Below, piece by piece: positions 10,290-23,539 of a DNA stretch of 64,000 nucleotides. Source of the stretch: Manis javanica (lineage: Eukaryota; Chordata; Mammalia; Pholidota; Manidae). Position 1 is the stretch's first letter. Every line of letters begins with the position of its first letter. The notes under the pieces are model-generated. The model did no database searches, was not told the DNA's origin, and saw nothing but the letters and a program-made list of their open reading frames with translations. The stretch lies in the NCBI RefSeq assembly GCF_040802235.1, contig NC_133159.1, forward strand, positions 173,722,626 to 173,786,625, given 5' to 3'. Made by a program: the position numbers and the translations under genes.

Positions 10290-10967
10290 GCCATTATGGA
10301 AAGCAGTATGGAAATTCCTCAAAAAACAAAAAATAGAGATACCATATGACCTCATAACTTCACTCCAAGGAATTGAAAACAAAATCCCTGATTCTAAAAG
10401 ACATATGCACCCCTATGTTTATCATCACATTATTTACAATAACCAAGATATGGAAGCAATCAAAGTGTCCATCAATTGATGAGTGGATAAGAAAATGTGG
10501 TACATACACACAATGGAATATTATTCAGCCATAAAAAAGAAAGAAATCCTGCCATTCATGACAAAATGGATGGACTTAGCAGGTATTATGCTCAGTGAAC
10601 TAGGTGGATAAAGACAAATACCACATGATTTCACTTGTATGTGGAGTCAAAAAACAAAATAAAACAGCAGTAGACTCATAGACACTGAGAAGTGTCTAGT
10701 GGTTACCAGTGGGTGGGCAACATGGGATGGGTGTGTGCAGTGGGTGAGGAGGATAAAGAGGTACAAAAATCTCAATCGTAATATAAGTTGGTCACAGGGA
10801 TGGTAGTACAGCATGGAGAATATAGTCAATGGTTCTGTAACATCTTTCTATGTTGACAGTTGGTAATGGCACTGGTTGGGGTGAGGATTTAATAATGTGT
10901 GTACCCGCTGAATCACTGTGTTATATACTTGAAACCAATATAATGTAAATGAACTACACTTCAATAA
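10290..10967 (+). mobile_element. 5'-truncated L1 (ORF2 3' end plus 3' UTR)
   Basis: It opens inside the ORF2 C-terminus (PLWKAVWKFLKKQKIEIPYD), runs through the '[21 protein letters not shown]' segment and the 'ggaatattattcagccat' coding part, and then has its own 3' UTR ending in 'cttcaataaaaaa'. A 19-bp TSD brackets it (10271-10289 and 10968-10986). The 3' UTR differs from that of the 1.6-7.6 kb L1 (no strong G tract), so it belongs to another, older subfamily. The frame breaks at several points. It is a classic 5'-truncated insertion. Confidence 0.92.
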
Positions 10968-10986
10968 AAAAATACTATCACATCTT
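10968..10986 (+). repeat. TSD of second L1 fragment, 3' copy
   Basis: This is the second copy of the 19-bp duplication (18 of 19 identical to 10271-10289). It overlaps the end of the short A tail, so the exact element end is ambiguous by a few bases. Confidence 0.88.
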
Positions 10987-12254
10987 ACTTAACTCAAAAA
11001 ATTACTTGGGCTTATAATGTAAATGTTAAATGAGTTCCTTAATTTCAAGGTGATGATAAGTTGTTTTTTTTTTTTTTTTTTTGCTATTGTTATATTGACA
11101 TTGTAAAGTCTGTAAGGTTTTTCGTAATGGTAACTATTATTTTTGTTTAATGATTAGAAAAGATTTCCCATGACCACACAAATCAGGTTTCCTATGGCCG
11201 TCTGCCTCTGTACCTTCATATGCCTTCCAATAAAGGCAATTCATTAAAAGAATAATCAAATTTTGTTTATTTGGAAATATTCTCACAAAACAGAAACATT
11301 CTGCCAGATCATATATTCTAACTTTTTTTTTTTCCCTCAAAATTTGATCATTTTTACCCAGGATTTCAGTAACATAAAGTGGCATCATTTTACATAGAAT
11401 GTTAAAGGAAACATTCTGGTGAGATTTAAAATGTAGTGTGAATGTTGTTGGAATGGAAGTGAGCCTCTGGGAGAATCACCAGAAAGGATTGTTGAACATA
11501 AAAATACAGTTAAGGAATGAATGAAGCCGGGTAACTCCTATAGATTCTGAAGTGAGGATGATCATGTCCTTTCCAGCTTTATAATTTATAATTCTTTTTC
11601 TTTGCTGAGATCTTGTCAGGCTCCTGAATTTCAACTTGCTTATTATACTATCAAAAGAAAATATTATTAGGGTTATCACATTAAACCAGGTTATGACTTT
11701 TTCTTTCCAAATCACATCGTGGTTCGGGTGTTTAGAACATCCAGGAATGTCTAGATGAGTCTCGGTTTCCAGGACTCAGAGTAATTTCAGGAAATGAATG
11801 CAGTGCCCCATCTGACCTCTGGAAAGCATGGCTGGTTCTAGACTGCTTGGCGTTTTCTCACGATGACCTTGAAACTCACTTGTGTGATAGTAGATCCTGT
11901 ACAAATACCTGGAGGGAAAGAAATGCTTTTAATGTAATGCGAGAATTCAAGGAAGAAAAGTGATGAACACAATATATCGGGCTGCTCATGGTGAAGGTGC
12001 CTGAAAAAATGTTTGGCAATGCCAAGTACTATTTACTTACAAAATAATTGCAACATCCGAGGATAATTAATGTTCAGTCACTAGCTGGGATTTGCCAATG
12101 TGCATTTTCCTCCTTGTAGAGTACTTAGAAGAAATTGGTTTTAACTGAACAGGGAATTTCTCATTTAGCTTTAGGAGACTGCCAAGTTCGTTTCCAGTCT
12201 GCCCAAGTACCATAAGCAAAAAGCCCATGAACGGGAGCAAGGCCAGCGATGAAG
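10987..12254. other. Unannotated AT-rich sequence with T19 run
   Basis: The stretch holds a 19-base T run (11064-11082) and otherwise AT-rich unique-looking sequence. No gene or clear repeat was recognised. Confidence 0.5.
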
Positions 12255-12450
12255 AGAAACTGTGACCCTTACTAGTTATGTGACATTGAAGTCAACTTGT
12301 TCAAGGCTCATATTTTTATTTGTAAAACGGGAATGATAATTTTGTGTTGACTCATGCATGAGGTTAGAAGGATTAAATAAGATAACACACTTAAGGCGAT
12401 TAACATGCTGCTTGACCTTCAGCAGTTGCTTCTACAGCTGCTGTTAATAG
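12255..12450 (+). repeat. MIR SINE fragment, sense
   Basis: It matches the MIR core and tail in order: 'cttactagttatgtgacattgaagtcaactt', 'ttatttgtaaaacgggaatgataat', then 'gaggttagaaggattaaataagataa' and the following tail. The tRNA-like head is missing. Ancient and decayed. Confidence 0.85.
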
Positions 12451-14164
12451 CTCAAGAGGGTTGTTTCCTTGTGGATTTTTTTTCCCCTGAACTGATTTTT
12501 CTGTACCTAGAAGGCAGTAATGTGTTTGTATCTATTTTGGGGAAAAATAAGGACATACAGATGTGCGTAAAATTGTAACATTTCCAGAATATCTCGCCTG
12601 GCTTTAGTATATATGCATATCAACAGGCACTCAAGGGTGGAGAGAAGTATGGCTTTAGTGCATTTGCACCATTCCTCAGAGGTGGAGAGAAGTTCTTCTC
12701 CATATCAGTGGGTAATTACCTGGGCGACAGGAGGGCTGATCTGTACCTGAGAGGTGAGGTGTGGGGGGCACTGGTTTTGCTTCTGCTGGAGCAGGAAAGA
12801 GGGAATGCCCCGGACTGCAGTTTGTAAGCAATCAATGGATTTTAAACTTTATTTCTCCCTTTGACTGATTTCGGTTTTTAGAGCTATTTTGCCCTGGGAT
12901 TTCCTCTCTCTGGCAGAACAAACCTAGTTGCTGGTCCTTTGTTATGATATAAGGTTTTCCTCAGAAAATGCTTAGAAAAAGGGCAGCTCAAATGCATTAT
13001 GAGAGTGTTCATTATTTGTGAATGGTTATCTAACTAAGGTAAAGACCAGAAGAACCCTGACAGGATGTGTTATTGTTTCCCTTGGTTTACTAGGCTTAAT
13101 GGTACATTCTCTGTCTTAGAGTTAGTCTCATTAGCATAGAGTTTGTATAATTGTTTGAATTAGCTCTGGAGAACTCTGACCCCTGGAGAGTGGGTGCCCT
13201 CCTTTACCAATAGAGAGATACAGATGGTGCTTTCTGTGACTCTGCAGTTGAGTGACTCAATTCTATTAATCTTTGCTGCCTACTGAGGTTGGCTTGAAGA
13301 GGTACTAATTCCTTATACATACAGAGCAGGTGCTGCTTTTTGCAAGTTGGATGGATGACAATTAATACTATGCATATTTTAACCCCCCTGTAACACATAG
13401 ATGACACTTGGGTGATCTGAAGAATTCCAATCTGATTTTCGACCTGTTGTCTTGCCACATGTGGCACTTAAACAATTCTCAGGTTTCACTGGGCTTATGA
13501 TTTTTCCATGTGGTTGTTTCAGAACAACTTCCCTTTGTCTGCTGACCAACCCAACAAATAGTAAAGGTTCAGGAACAAAAATTACCAGGATCCAGGTGCC
13601 AGAGTGAATGTGTTTCTATAACAGAACCTGCTTCATTTTTAAAAGAGCACACATTTTTCCATAAGCTCTTAGTACTACCATCACCATCACATGAGATGCC
13701 CTAAGGGGGCAGGCTCCATGGATAGATCATAGAGTCTGAACTATTTGTTCTCAAACCTTAAACATTTCTAAGTCACTTCATCAAGAGACCATATTATTTG
13801 TTGGAGAAAAAAAAAATCTTATGACTGAATTACAATATACATTTCTATAGCTCCATTTTCAGAGCCAGGACTGATCAGCATATCACAGGCCAATAATATC
13901 AGAATTACATAGTATACAGTCACCTTAAGGCGAAATAATTTGGCTTGTGTAAATTCACATCCATCAAATCAAAAAACATTTGCTAACTGGGTTGTGTGTT
14001 TAAAAGACAGCAAAGGACAAGGAGATACCTACTTAAAATGCTAGCTTAATCTTGTAGAGAAATAAATTACATGTAAATGATAGGAATATAACAAAGACTT
14101 CTGCAAAAATGATGGAATTTCTAGGATGGAAGGAATCTTAGGTTTGGCTTTACTTATCGTAATT
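12451..14164. other. Unannotated sequence
   Basis: No exon or RNA gene was seen. About 13985-14100 weakly resembles an antisense L2-type 3' end (an 'aaaggacaaggagatacc' then 'ttacatgtaaatgatagg' order), but I do not call it. Confidence 0.45.
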
Positions 14165-14285
14165 TTACAGATGAAAAATTGAGACTAAGGGATGGTAAAT
14201 GACATCTCAAGGTCACAGATGAATAAGTGGCAAAGTTGAGCCCACAAGCTAGATCTCTCAATTTTAAGACCAGTCTTTTTCAAAA
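14165..14285 (-). repeat. MIR SINE fragment, antisense
   Basis: The segment 'ttttacagatgaaaaattgagactaagg', then 'gacatctcaaggtcacagatgaataagtggcaaagttgagccc', is the reverse complement of the MIR core (TTTACAGATGAGGAAACTGA, then AAGGTCACACAGCTAGTAAGTGGCAGAG). No other part is preserved. Confidence 0.85.
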
Positions 14286-17200
14286 CATGTAATCAACTTG
14301 TGTCTTCTCCCCAACATTATGCAATTCAGGTTTATTTTACTGAATAAGCATCCACTATTTTCTCACACCAGGTTAGTTCCTGCCATTTTATGGACACCCT
14401 CATAAACACAGAAGTGTTGACTAGTTGATGAGATACAATGAAATTATCCAGAACTTATCTTTTATTTCTGAAATTATTTTGCAAGATTTTACAAAAAACA
14501 CATAGTATTTTAATTTTTTTTTTCCTCTGAAAACTGAGTGGATGATGGGAAAGCGCAGTCCATGTATTAAGCTGAATGAATCAATGAATCAGAATATCAT
14601 CACGTACCCCAGAGGAGAAATGGCTGGTTCCCTCTATGCACTTTCTTCTTCACAGAGGTTTGCCAGGGAAATGGTAATCAGTGGAAGCTGTTTTGTCCAT
14701 TCCTGACTAATTTAAGGGAAATAGGAGCAATTTGCTTCCTATTATGTCATGATGCATGGAGATTGGTGCTGGCACAGCACAGTCTATTTCCGGATGTTCA
14801 GATGACTCAACAGTTTGGCTTTGTCAAATCAATTCATTAATACAGCGCTCTACTGATTTATTTAGAGTGCCAGCGATGCATCAGGCACCCAACCTGTGCT
14901 TCCCAGCCATGCTGGGATTTTCCTTTTCCTAGGTCCACCTGGAAGTATAGAAAACCAATAATGGACTGGGCTTGCATTGAGGAATTAACACAGCCATTGA
15001 CAAGCCTGTCTGAAATATAGGCACTGACCCAAAATACATGAACCAAAAAAGAATAGAAAGTTCACCCTCAGTCTGGACGCGTGTTAAAGTTTCAGGAGAC
15101 CAGCTGGTAGATGGGACGTGGTTCCGCTGGTGGGAACAAGCCAAAATCATTCACGATCATAGTATCCAAGGCAGAGTATAGGAGAGCTTGCCTAGTAGAG
15201 GCATCAGTACCTGACTCTGTGTATGAGTGGGGAAATTAACAAGTAACAACAACATGCTTGCCTAGTTAAACAAAGAAAAATCTACCAAAGTAGAAATGAT
15301 GAGATATATGTATCTGGAATATGTAGCTTCCACAGTTGTGTGCCGTTTCTTTTCCTTTTTTCCTGTGTACTCACATGACCTACACTGACGTTTGGCTATT
15401 TCCCACTGCTGGATTCTCTGATTTCTTGCCTCCTCTCCCCCAAGGGCCTATAGAGCATGTCACCTGTCACGAGTTTAGAACTGATCAGACAGGAGAATTT
15501 TCAACTGATGATTGTTCTCTGCTCTCCTCCAGTTACGGATACCTGAGCTGGGTCAAATGAGTGAACTTGAGACTCTGCTGCCAGATCGAATACACTGCAC
15601 AATTCAGTGTCTGCCTCTCGAATCTGTAGGTTCATTCATCTATGGTGCTCTTTCTTTTTTAAAACAAATCACTTTAGGCACTATTATAGGCAGGCCCTGA
15701 TGCGGTACTCTAATAAGGGGAGCATATTGGTAATTACAATCATATGAGAGAAGTTACCCATGTAGAATATGATAACAGTAACCCAGTGAGGGCAAGACAT
15801 TGGTAATTTGAGTTCCTACTTCAAAAAGAATCCAAAAAAAAATTTTTTTAATGTGTTTCCTTTCTCTGCTGTGTACTTCAGAAATCTCGTGAGCAACATT
15901 CGAAATTAGGATAGTTGCATAACATCCAAAAGCCAGGCTTTGGTCAATTCTGATCTCTAGGAAAATAAAAGAAGGAAAAGTGACTCACCAACCATGTATG
16001 GTTTATGGAATTGTGCTGTGTGACTCTAAGACAACAGTATGTATTGGTTCCATAAAGGAAATGGAAATATTTGTCTTCAAAGCAATAGAAATAAGAGGAT
16101 TTAATACCTTTGAAGAAACCATGTTCCCCATATGAAACAGCTGCTGATTTCCTTTTAACTCTAGAAAACAAATATCCTCACATAGCATTTGAGATCTTGG
16201 TGATTCAAGCAAAGTTCCCCAGGAAGGGCCTGGGATTCATTGATTGATAGCTATTTACTTATATTCAAGAAAATTAAGAAATGCACTTGCCTAAATGTAA
16301 AAATGTTTAAAAAATTCTCTAAAGCTTCTATTATTTTCCTCTCTTAAAACTAGCAAAGAAATCCTGTTCAGCAAGTTGACGAGCGTTAAGACTCCATTTC
16401 CTCTGTTTTGCTTTGTTTTTGTTTTTTAAGTGTCCCCCTCAGCCTGGCTCTTCCCCTTGTGCTTCATCCATCATCCTGTCCGGATCAATACTTGGCCTCT
16501 GTCCCTGGAAGGCACAGCTTTCTGTTTGTAGGCCTTGGGATAAAATATCAAGAGATTGAGACTTTTAGTGGCTCTCCCCAAATTCATTTTTATTTGATTT
16601 CCAGAAGTCTGCCTTCATTTGATTCTGGCGGAGTAGTGGGATTTTCTTCTTGCTTTAATCTTTGCTCTCTGTTTCTGGTGTGACATAAAAGAGGTTCTCT
16701 TAAATGGTTGTAAAACTAATGCATATTATTAACACAAAACATTCCCAGGGGCACAGGAAGTTTTGAAAGTGACCTTTGGTACTGGTTGTCTTAGCCAATT
16801 CCTCAGGAATCAATTTAATCACAGAAGGGATGTTTACAAGAAGATCTGCAATGTACATATGTGTGTGCGTGTTTTATAGATTGTTTTCTAGGATTAATGT
16901 TAAAAACATAATGAAAAGGAGGCCAAGTATGGTGTGGGTGTTCCATTGTTTTATATTTACACTGAATCCTTGTAAAATCCTTCCCAAAGAGTAAAATTCC
17001 TAGACAGAGAGGATTCTGAACTCTGCACATTATTGAAAATCCAGATGAGATACATTGAAAAGCATTTGTTTCAGATATTTTATGGAAGTGAACTAGTGTC
17101 ATAGAACTGGGGAAAACACAGAACAATAACAATCTAACTTGAAATGAAACAAGAAAACACTTCAAGGGTAATAAATTGCTGGAGAAGTTTTCAGAATGTA

Positions 17201-20200
17201 ACAGTAGTAAATGGATACGCTGTAGAACCCTGTGATTAAGATCTGGCACAAACTGAAGAGATAAAAAAAAACAGAGCTAGGATAAAAGATGGAAAGTGAA
17301 AAGATAACATCATCTCATCAAGGAGGCACTCCATCGTGCAAGAAATAAACCCCTCGACTGATTTCTTCATCTACCCTATTCACTGTAGTATGAATAGGTA
17401 GATGGTGCTACTGCAGACAGGTGAAAAATAGACATAGAATGATTTAATATGTCAACACAACATTGAGCATCTCCACAGTGTTAAGAAAAAGTTTGACGCT
17501 TCAGTTGACCATCGAGGTATTACATAAATATAACCTGAGAACACAAGTCAGGGCTGTTATCACACTTATTTTGAAAATGCAAATTAGTTCCAGTGCATTT
17601 GCTAAAGGAACAATTTGAACATAACACACATTTGTTTGAGCGTAACCTGCAATTTAAGCATGCTTCGCGTTTGCCCATAGGTGTTTTTGTCCTCAGGAAA
17701 CACAAGGTGAATGAAAAACAACTGCACCGAATTCGGATGAGCTGCGTGGGAATACACAAAACACACAGACCCAATCCTCAGACATCTACCAGCCCTCTCT
17801 GTCCCCTGGGTGTGTTCTGAGCACCTCCAGCTGCACCTGATGATGGAACTCTCCAGCTAATCTCAGATAATCCTCTTTCCACCACTTCACAATAACTCAC
17901 AAGCTGTGATCCTTCCTTCCCATGCCCACTTCCACAGTAAAGCTCAGGTCTATTCCAAGGCAAAGTGCCTTAGCCTTGTGGTATTGATGCATGCCTTAAC
18001 GTTGGCCATGTGGAACACTGTGCCACCCTTTTTATCAGGGTCCCATCTTTCATTTTATTCTTTTAACATACTCTGGTAACATTTTTGAGTGTCATGTTGT
18101 AACCCTACTTTCCCTTCAAAAACCCTACTTTTTTTTTCCTTTTATGGATCATGCATGGTGATTTTTCTATGGCAGAATTGTAATGTGTATTTGTAAAAGT
18201 GTAATGTTATACTATTACACTACAGGGGAAAACTCAAGAGCAATAGGAATGGTGGCATTAAATGCTTCAATGTGCCAGGACTCTGTGCCCTGGAGGTGCA
18301 ATTTCCCAGGAAAAACATCTCTTCACCACTTTCCCATTTGCAAGAAAATCTAAATGTGTTACTTTGTCTTCATTTTTCTCATCTGTCCTCCGGTCATTTT
18401 GTTCCTAATGCCCCCATAGCTTCACTTACCCAGGATGAATCAAACCAGCTGGCAGTGCCTCATGTTCTGAAATGCATTTTCCAAAGACCAAATGGGCCAT
18501 TTTCTTGCCTTTTTAAAGAGAGCCACACAGGAAGGAAAACAAGAAGTGCAACTTTTAAGCTGGGCTATTCACGGCCTTTGCTAAATCTTGGCAAAGAGTA
18601 ACAGTTTGTCATTACAATTCATCCCATTGATTTCCTGATGGGATGAACTGGCCTTTTCATTAAGGCCATAGGAAAGCCAAGCTGGGTTACCCAAGCCATT
18701 AAGTGTTGTTATCTGATGAGTGAAAAATGGATTACTTTTCAATATGCATTTGGGGATCCTTGTGTTTTCTTTCACTGGGTTCTATTTTGTGAAAATTTGC
18801 TGCAAGGGGAAGGAGAAGGTCATTTTGCATTTTCTGTCCTGCTAGAACAATGTATGCCTTTCTGCTCTGTGGGCAGGCGAAATAAAATAGATGAGTTCAG
18901 TAATCGGAAATGTGCTAATATTCCTTTTCCCCACTTTCAAGGGAACCCAGCCTTCCCACATGCTCAAGAACATTCTATTTCTTTCATTAACTTCTTAGCT
19001 TTTCATTAAAGTGGGCACACACATACACACACGTGGTATTTCTTTCTTCCATCAAACTCAATTCCACAGACATATCAATTTACATAAGGGGGGAAAATGG
19101 ATTCATTTAAACCCCATTCTATATTCACTGTTAGGAATATAATGATCTCTAACACTGAAACTCTTCAAATAATTTGTAGATAACCATGTAATTTCACCTT
19201 TCATGTGAGTAAAATTTACTATAAAAATTTACTCTGTCATTAATAATTATTGAAACTAATATACTGTATTTACTTGGAATAATATTAAGTATAATCTGAG
19301 AAGGTGTTTTTTCTCTTACGAAGGTACTATTTTTTCTTAGGTTACTATCATTTTAATCTATTAACACAGTCTAACTTTTTTCATATCCAATTCATTAGGT
19401 TATTAATTTTTAAAGAAGGAAAAATGGTAGCAGGTTATCATTGGGATGAGATAGTATATAGCCCATTAACAAATATCTTTATTAGAAGTAAACAATCTAT
19501 CATCCAGCTATTTCTTTTACACATTCCTAAATATTCAGATATTTGGTAATGTGTGTGTGTGTGTGTGTTAGGGGGAGACTATATTAGCACTTAGCAATTT
19601 GTTTTTGAAATGCATAGATCAAGATAAGAGAAAATGTGAATGCAAAATAAACTCTAGAATATGCAGAGGTTTGTCTATATGGTTCTACTAAATTTTGACT
19701 CGTTTCTCTTCTTTGCCCTTATGTATGAATCAAAGCAATAGTTGAAATGTGAAATGTGTTGCTTTCTAAACTGGACCGTCGTTTACAAGGTGTTGAAATA
19801 AAGCATTATCAATATAGTCAGCCAATTTATTGCAGGAAAAAAAATTAAAGGTATAGTTTATCTTCCAATAGCACTATACAAATCCACGACCAAGGACAAG
19901 ATTTCTAAGCCTGTGAAATCTCACATTGCTCTTTCTATTTCAACCTGAGATCTATGCATTTTATATTGTGCAGTATTAACAATCTACAGAGATGACAGTG
20001 GGAAGAAGAGGTATATGAAAATGTATAGAAATCTTCCATTTTGAAGACTGATAATTGCTGGAAACATTCACATGTGAGCAATAGCAAATGACTTTTTAAG
20101 ATTATAAGACTTATAGAAGTGTGACTATAGTTTCTCTGGTGTCAAAATAATTAGATTCTAATCATTACTGCCATAGTTGCAAAGTATGCAGTTGCAAATT

Positions 20201-20384
20201 TTTGAAAAAAGTCTTCAGTTTTAGAGCAATGCTTTTGGCTACTTCCACAGAATTTAACATGTTTCAGTAGACATCATCTTAATTATTTCATTTGAAATGA
20301 CTCCAGCTTACACAAACACATATCCTTCAGATTTTGTACAAACCAGCAGCTTCAAGAAACTATAATTTCATCATTAAGAAAAAT
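14286..20384. other. Long unannotated unique-looking stretch
   Basis: About 6 kb hold no recognised gene and no repeat I can name apart from a (GT)9 microsatellite at 19551-19568. The open frames, the longest being 144 codons at 16815-17249 on the minus strand, show no domain, signal or splice context I can support. Such repeat-poor sequence could include conserved noncoding elements; I cannot tell without alignment to other genomes. Confidence 0.5.
19551..19568 (+). repeat. (GT)9 microsatellite
   Basis: Nine perfect GT units were counted directly. A potential length polymorphism. Confidence 0.95.
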
Positions 20385-20545
20385 CATTCATTGAAATATT
20401 GTGCATTATCTTATGATAGGCTGAAATGGATTGCTCCTCGAGGAAACAAGTTCAATTGACTTTTTTTTCTTTTTCTTCTGCTTATCATATATATTCTGGA
20501 AGGCTTGGAACATACTAAAAAATACATAGATTCCTTTAGCATTTA
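20385..20545 (+). repeat. Direct repeat copy 1, probable L2/MIR-type tail
   Basis: The core 'tggattgctcctcgagg' and the following 'aaacaagttcaa' through 'aggcttggaacatact' align with 22060-22225 in the same orientation, about 1.68 kb away. The order also resembles an L2-type 3' end ('CTGTAAGCTCCTTGAGG' to 'GCCTGGCACATAGTA'). Two old L2-type tails are the simplest reading, and an ancient local duplication is the alternative. Confidence 0.5.
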
Positions 20546-20548
20546 AAC

Positions 20549-20605
20549 AGAAAAGAAAGGAAGAAATAAAGGAAGAGAGGGAGGAAGGGAAAGAAGGACA
20601 GAGGC
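20549..20605 (+). repeat. Purine-rich (GGAA)n-like low-complexity tract
   Basis: An almost pure purine strand of decayed GGAA/GAAA units immediately follows the direct repeat copy at 20385-20545. Confidence 0.8.
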
Positions 20606-22059
20606 AGGCAGTCTGGCAAGCAAAACAGAGAATTCATTTTCAGCAGGAAGGTTCTAGTTCTCATTAAAATGTGAGGTATTTTGATTTGCGGTTTGAGAGA
20701 CTAGCTGTGTGAACTTTATCTTTTACAAAAGGAAAAAATCCCGTTTGCCTAAGCAAAGTCATCACATGCCAGTTATATTCCCCCTGGAGAGTTCAGGAGC
20801 TCTCAAGTTCACCCTCCTCCACACTGAAATATCAGCTCAGTCAGGTTTCTCTACAGCACAGGAGAAGGTGAACACGTGACTCTGGTAGACAAAATAAGAA
20901 GATAGGCAGACTCACTGGAAATGTCTTGATTTTGAAAAGTACCTGATGTGGAAAAAAATTACAAGAGACATAGGCATGGAAAATTCCTTTGCTGGCTTCC
21001 TGTTCTCCTTCCTGCTAAGGTGGAATTAGTTACCAGCTGTCAAAAGAAATAGCGCTTTTAATTCTTATTTTGTGGGGAAGGAAAGCATTAGAGAAGAATA
21101 TCTTGGAAGGGGGTGGGGCAACAAGGACCTTTTTTAAATTGATTCCTGAAGTTCGTGAGAATACAAGAAGGATGAAAGGAGGGAAGGAGAGGATGATGCC
21201 TCCACATGAAAAGGGAATAATTGAGGTAGTTACAAAAGTTAAGAGCCCTCAACTGTCTCCTCATGAAGTAATCAGTGTGGTAATGAAGTTAGGGGCTTGG
21301 GGCTGGAAGTATTCTGGTAAGTATCTCAGATCTTCCCTTGGGCAAAGACCAGAATTAATAAAAGCAACATAGTTTTTAAAATGAGCACATCTTTTGAAAT
21401 CTACTCGGTCACCTCTGATGCCTTTCCCATTCCCTTAAAAGGCATGCCTCCCTGAGGAGAGTGCCAACTTTTCAATTCACAAGCACTTCTTGCGGAGAAG
21501 GATTACCGGATTAGGACTGACCTCATGTTTGGGTACACCTTGCAATGTTACATCACATCTGCGGCTTGTTTACAAAGTTTACAAAGCTCTCTCAAGGCCC
21601 CATTTCAGTTAATGCCCACATACTGGTCAATGCGGCTGGCTGGGGAGTACTAGGAAACCGGCTCCCATGCCCCGAACCCCCTGGCTGACTTGCAGCTCCC
21701 GGAGATTGGGAATTCCACGTTAGTCATGCATTTTTTTTGCATTCAGACAAGAGCTCCTTGGCGGAGGCTAAAAAGCAAGATTCAAAATTGTTATTACTGA
21801 ATCTCAATTTTATCTTAAAATAGGGGGGTAGATTGAAAATAATTTTACCAAAGGAAATTGAGGCTTGTCACTGAGGTCTTCTTGGTACACTTACTCATAT
21901 TTTCTCCCATGAACATATGTGCCTTTAACACCCAGGACTGATTTTTAAAGGTATTCATCCCACTTTCTTCCCTCTGGAAGGGATCATGCGGGTTTTAACC
22001 CGTTGGCATGATTCAGTGTATCAAGGTTTTCTGAATGATACAGTCCACATCATCATTTT
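20606..22059. other. Unannotated sequence
   Basis: No gene was recognised. A 100-codon frame at 21070-21372 has no familiar domain and low-complexity charged composition. A 9-bp tandem (gtttacaaa twice) sits at about 21569-21586. Confidence 0.45.
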
Positions 22060-22225
22060 TATTTCATCATTTGTTGAAATACGTCGTATCCTCTGAGAAA
22101 ACACTGAACTGGATTGCTCCTTAAGGAAACAAATTCAAGTTAAGTCTTTCCCTTTTTCCTCTGCTCCTTCTCAGGTATATTCCAGAGGGCTTAGAACACA
22201 GTAAATCACACAAGTCCTTCAAGAG
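22060..22225 (+). repeat. Direct repeat copy 2, probable L2/MIR-type tail
   Basis: It matches copy 1 at 20385-20545. Over the best 31 bases, from 'gaactggattgctcctt' onward, about 27 agree, and similarity extends upstream ('catcatttgttgaaata') and downstream ('tcctctgctcc', 'gggcttagaacaca'). Confidence 0.5.
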
Positions 22226-22702
22226 AAAATGAGACACAGTGAAGGAAACTTTTGAGAGCTGGGATGATGAAGAGAAGAAAAGCCCAGGTAATTAGGATGT
22301 TGGGTGGAGCATCTGGGAGCAAAAGAGAGGTGGGGGATGGACAAGGAATGGTAGGCGGCTCATTGAGACAGCGGACTCAAGAGTCCAGGAGCATTTAAAA
22401 GAAGTGTTTCCGCCCTAAGGAACGTATGCTTACTTAATGACGAAGACTCATATCTTAGCATCACTAGATACTGCGTTGGATTCCAAGATGGACAAGATTC
22501 AGCCAGTCCTTACCCACTAGTATTTAAAATTTGGCGAAGGAAATGAAACATGCCACAAAGAATCAGAATATATAGATTGAAAGGGATGGTGCCTTAGAAA
22601 AGTTTGTTCTTTTAAGTATTATTTTTAAAATAAGCTCTGCATTGTTGTTTATGGTGGGCAAGGAAGGAGTTAGCCAAAGGAACCTTGAAGGAAAGATGGG
22701 AT

Positions 22703-23434
22703 TTTTTTTCAAGACTATTTTTTTTAGAGCAGTTTTAGGTTTACAGTGAATTTGAGGGAAGGTACACAGATGTCTGTAGAGCCCCTGCCCATCCATAGGC
22801 ATAGCCTCCCCCATTACCAATATCACTCACCGGAGTGGGGCATTTTTTTTTTAACCAAGCATGAATATACATGGGCACATCATAAACACCACAGTCCATA
22901 GTCTCCCTAGGGGTTCACTCTTGGTGTTGTACATTCTGTGGGTTTGAACAAATGCACAATGACACCTATCCATCATGATAATATTATGCGGAGTATTTTC
23001 ACTGCCCTAAAAGTCCCCTGTGCTCTGCTTATCCCACTCACCACCCTCCCATCCAATCCCTCCCTCCAGTCTTTTCACTCTCTCCATAGTTTTGCCTTTT
23101 CCAGAATGTCATAGAGTTGGAATGATACAATATATAGCCAGGCTTTTCAGACTGTCTTCTTTCACTTAGTTAGTAGCATGCATTTAAGGTTCCCACGTGT
23201 CTTTTTGTGGCTTGACAACTCATCTCCTTTTAGCAGTGATCCCATTGTCTAGGTGGACCACAGTTTACTTAATTCATTTACCAACCAAAAAACATCTTGG
23301 TTGCATCCAGGTTTCAGCAATTATGCCTACAGTTGTTCTAAATCCCCATGTGCAGGTTTCTGTGTGGACATACATTTTTAACTCTTTTGGGTAAAGAACA
23401 AGGGATGTGCTTGCTGGATCACGGCATAGAAAGA
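22703..23434 (-). mobile_element. Ancient L1M-type fragment, antisense
   Basis: Read on the plus strand it follows the reverse complement of an old L1 3' region in order: 'gttttaggtttacagtgaatt', 'catagcctcccccattaccaatatc', 'gggttcactcttggtgttgtacattc', 'gagtattttcactgccctaaaa', 'ttttgccttttccagaatgtcata', 'ctttcacttagttagtagcatgcatttaagg', and finally 'cttgctggatca'. The 5' part of the match enters the end of ORF2. No TSD was found. It is decayed well beyond the main L1. Confidence 0.85.
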
Positions 23435-23539
23435 TAGCATTTTAAATTGCAGAAATGCAGTTGACTTGGAGTTAACTATGTGTGAATCATTAATCCGAAA
23501 AGAGGAACATTGTCTTTGAAGAATGAATTGTATGGTTTA

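Noticed and set aside
16815-17249. A 144-codon minus-strand frame as a possible gene or exon
   Set aside because: No recognisable domain, implausible composition, and no splice or promoter context.
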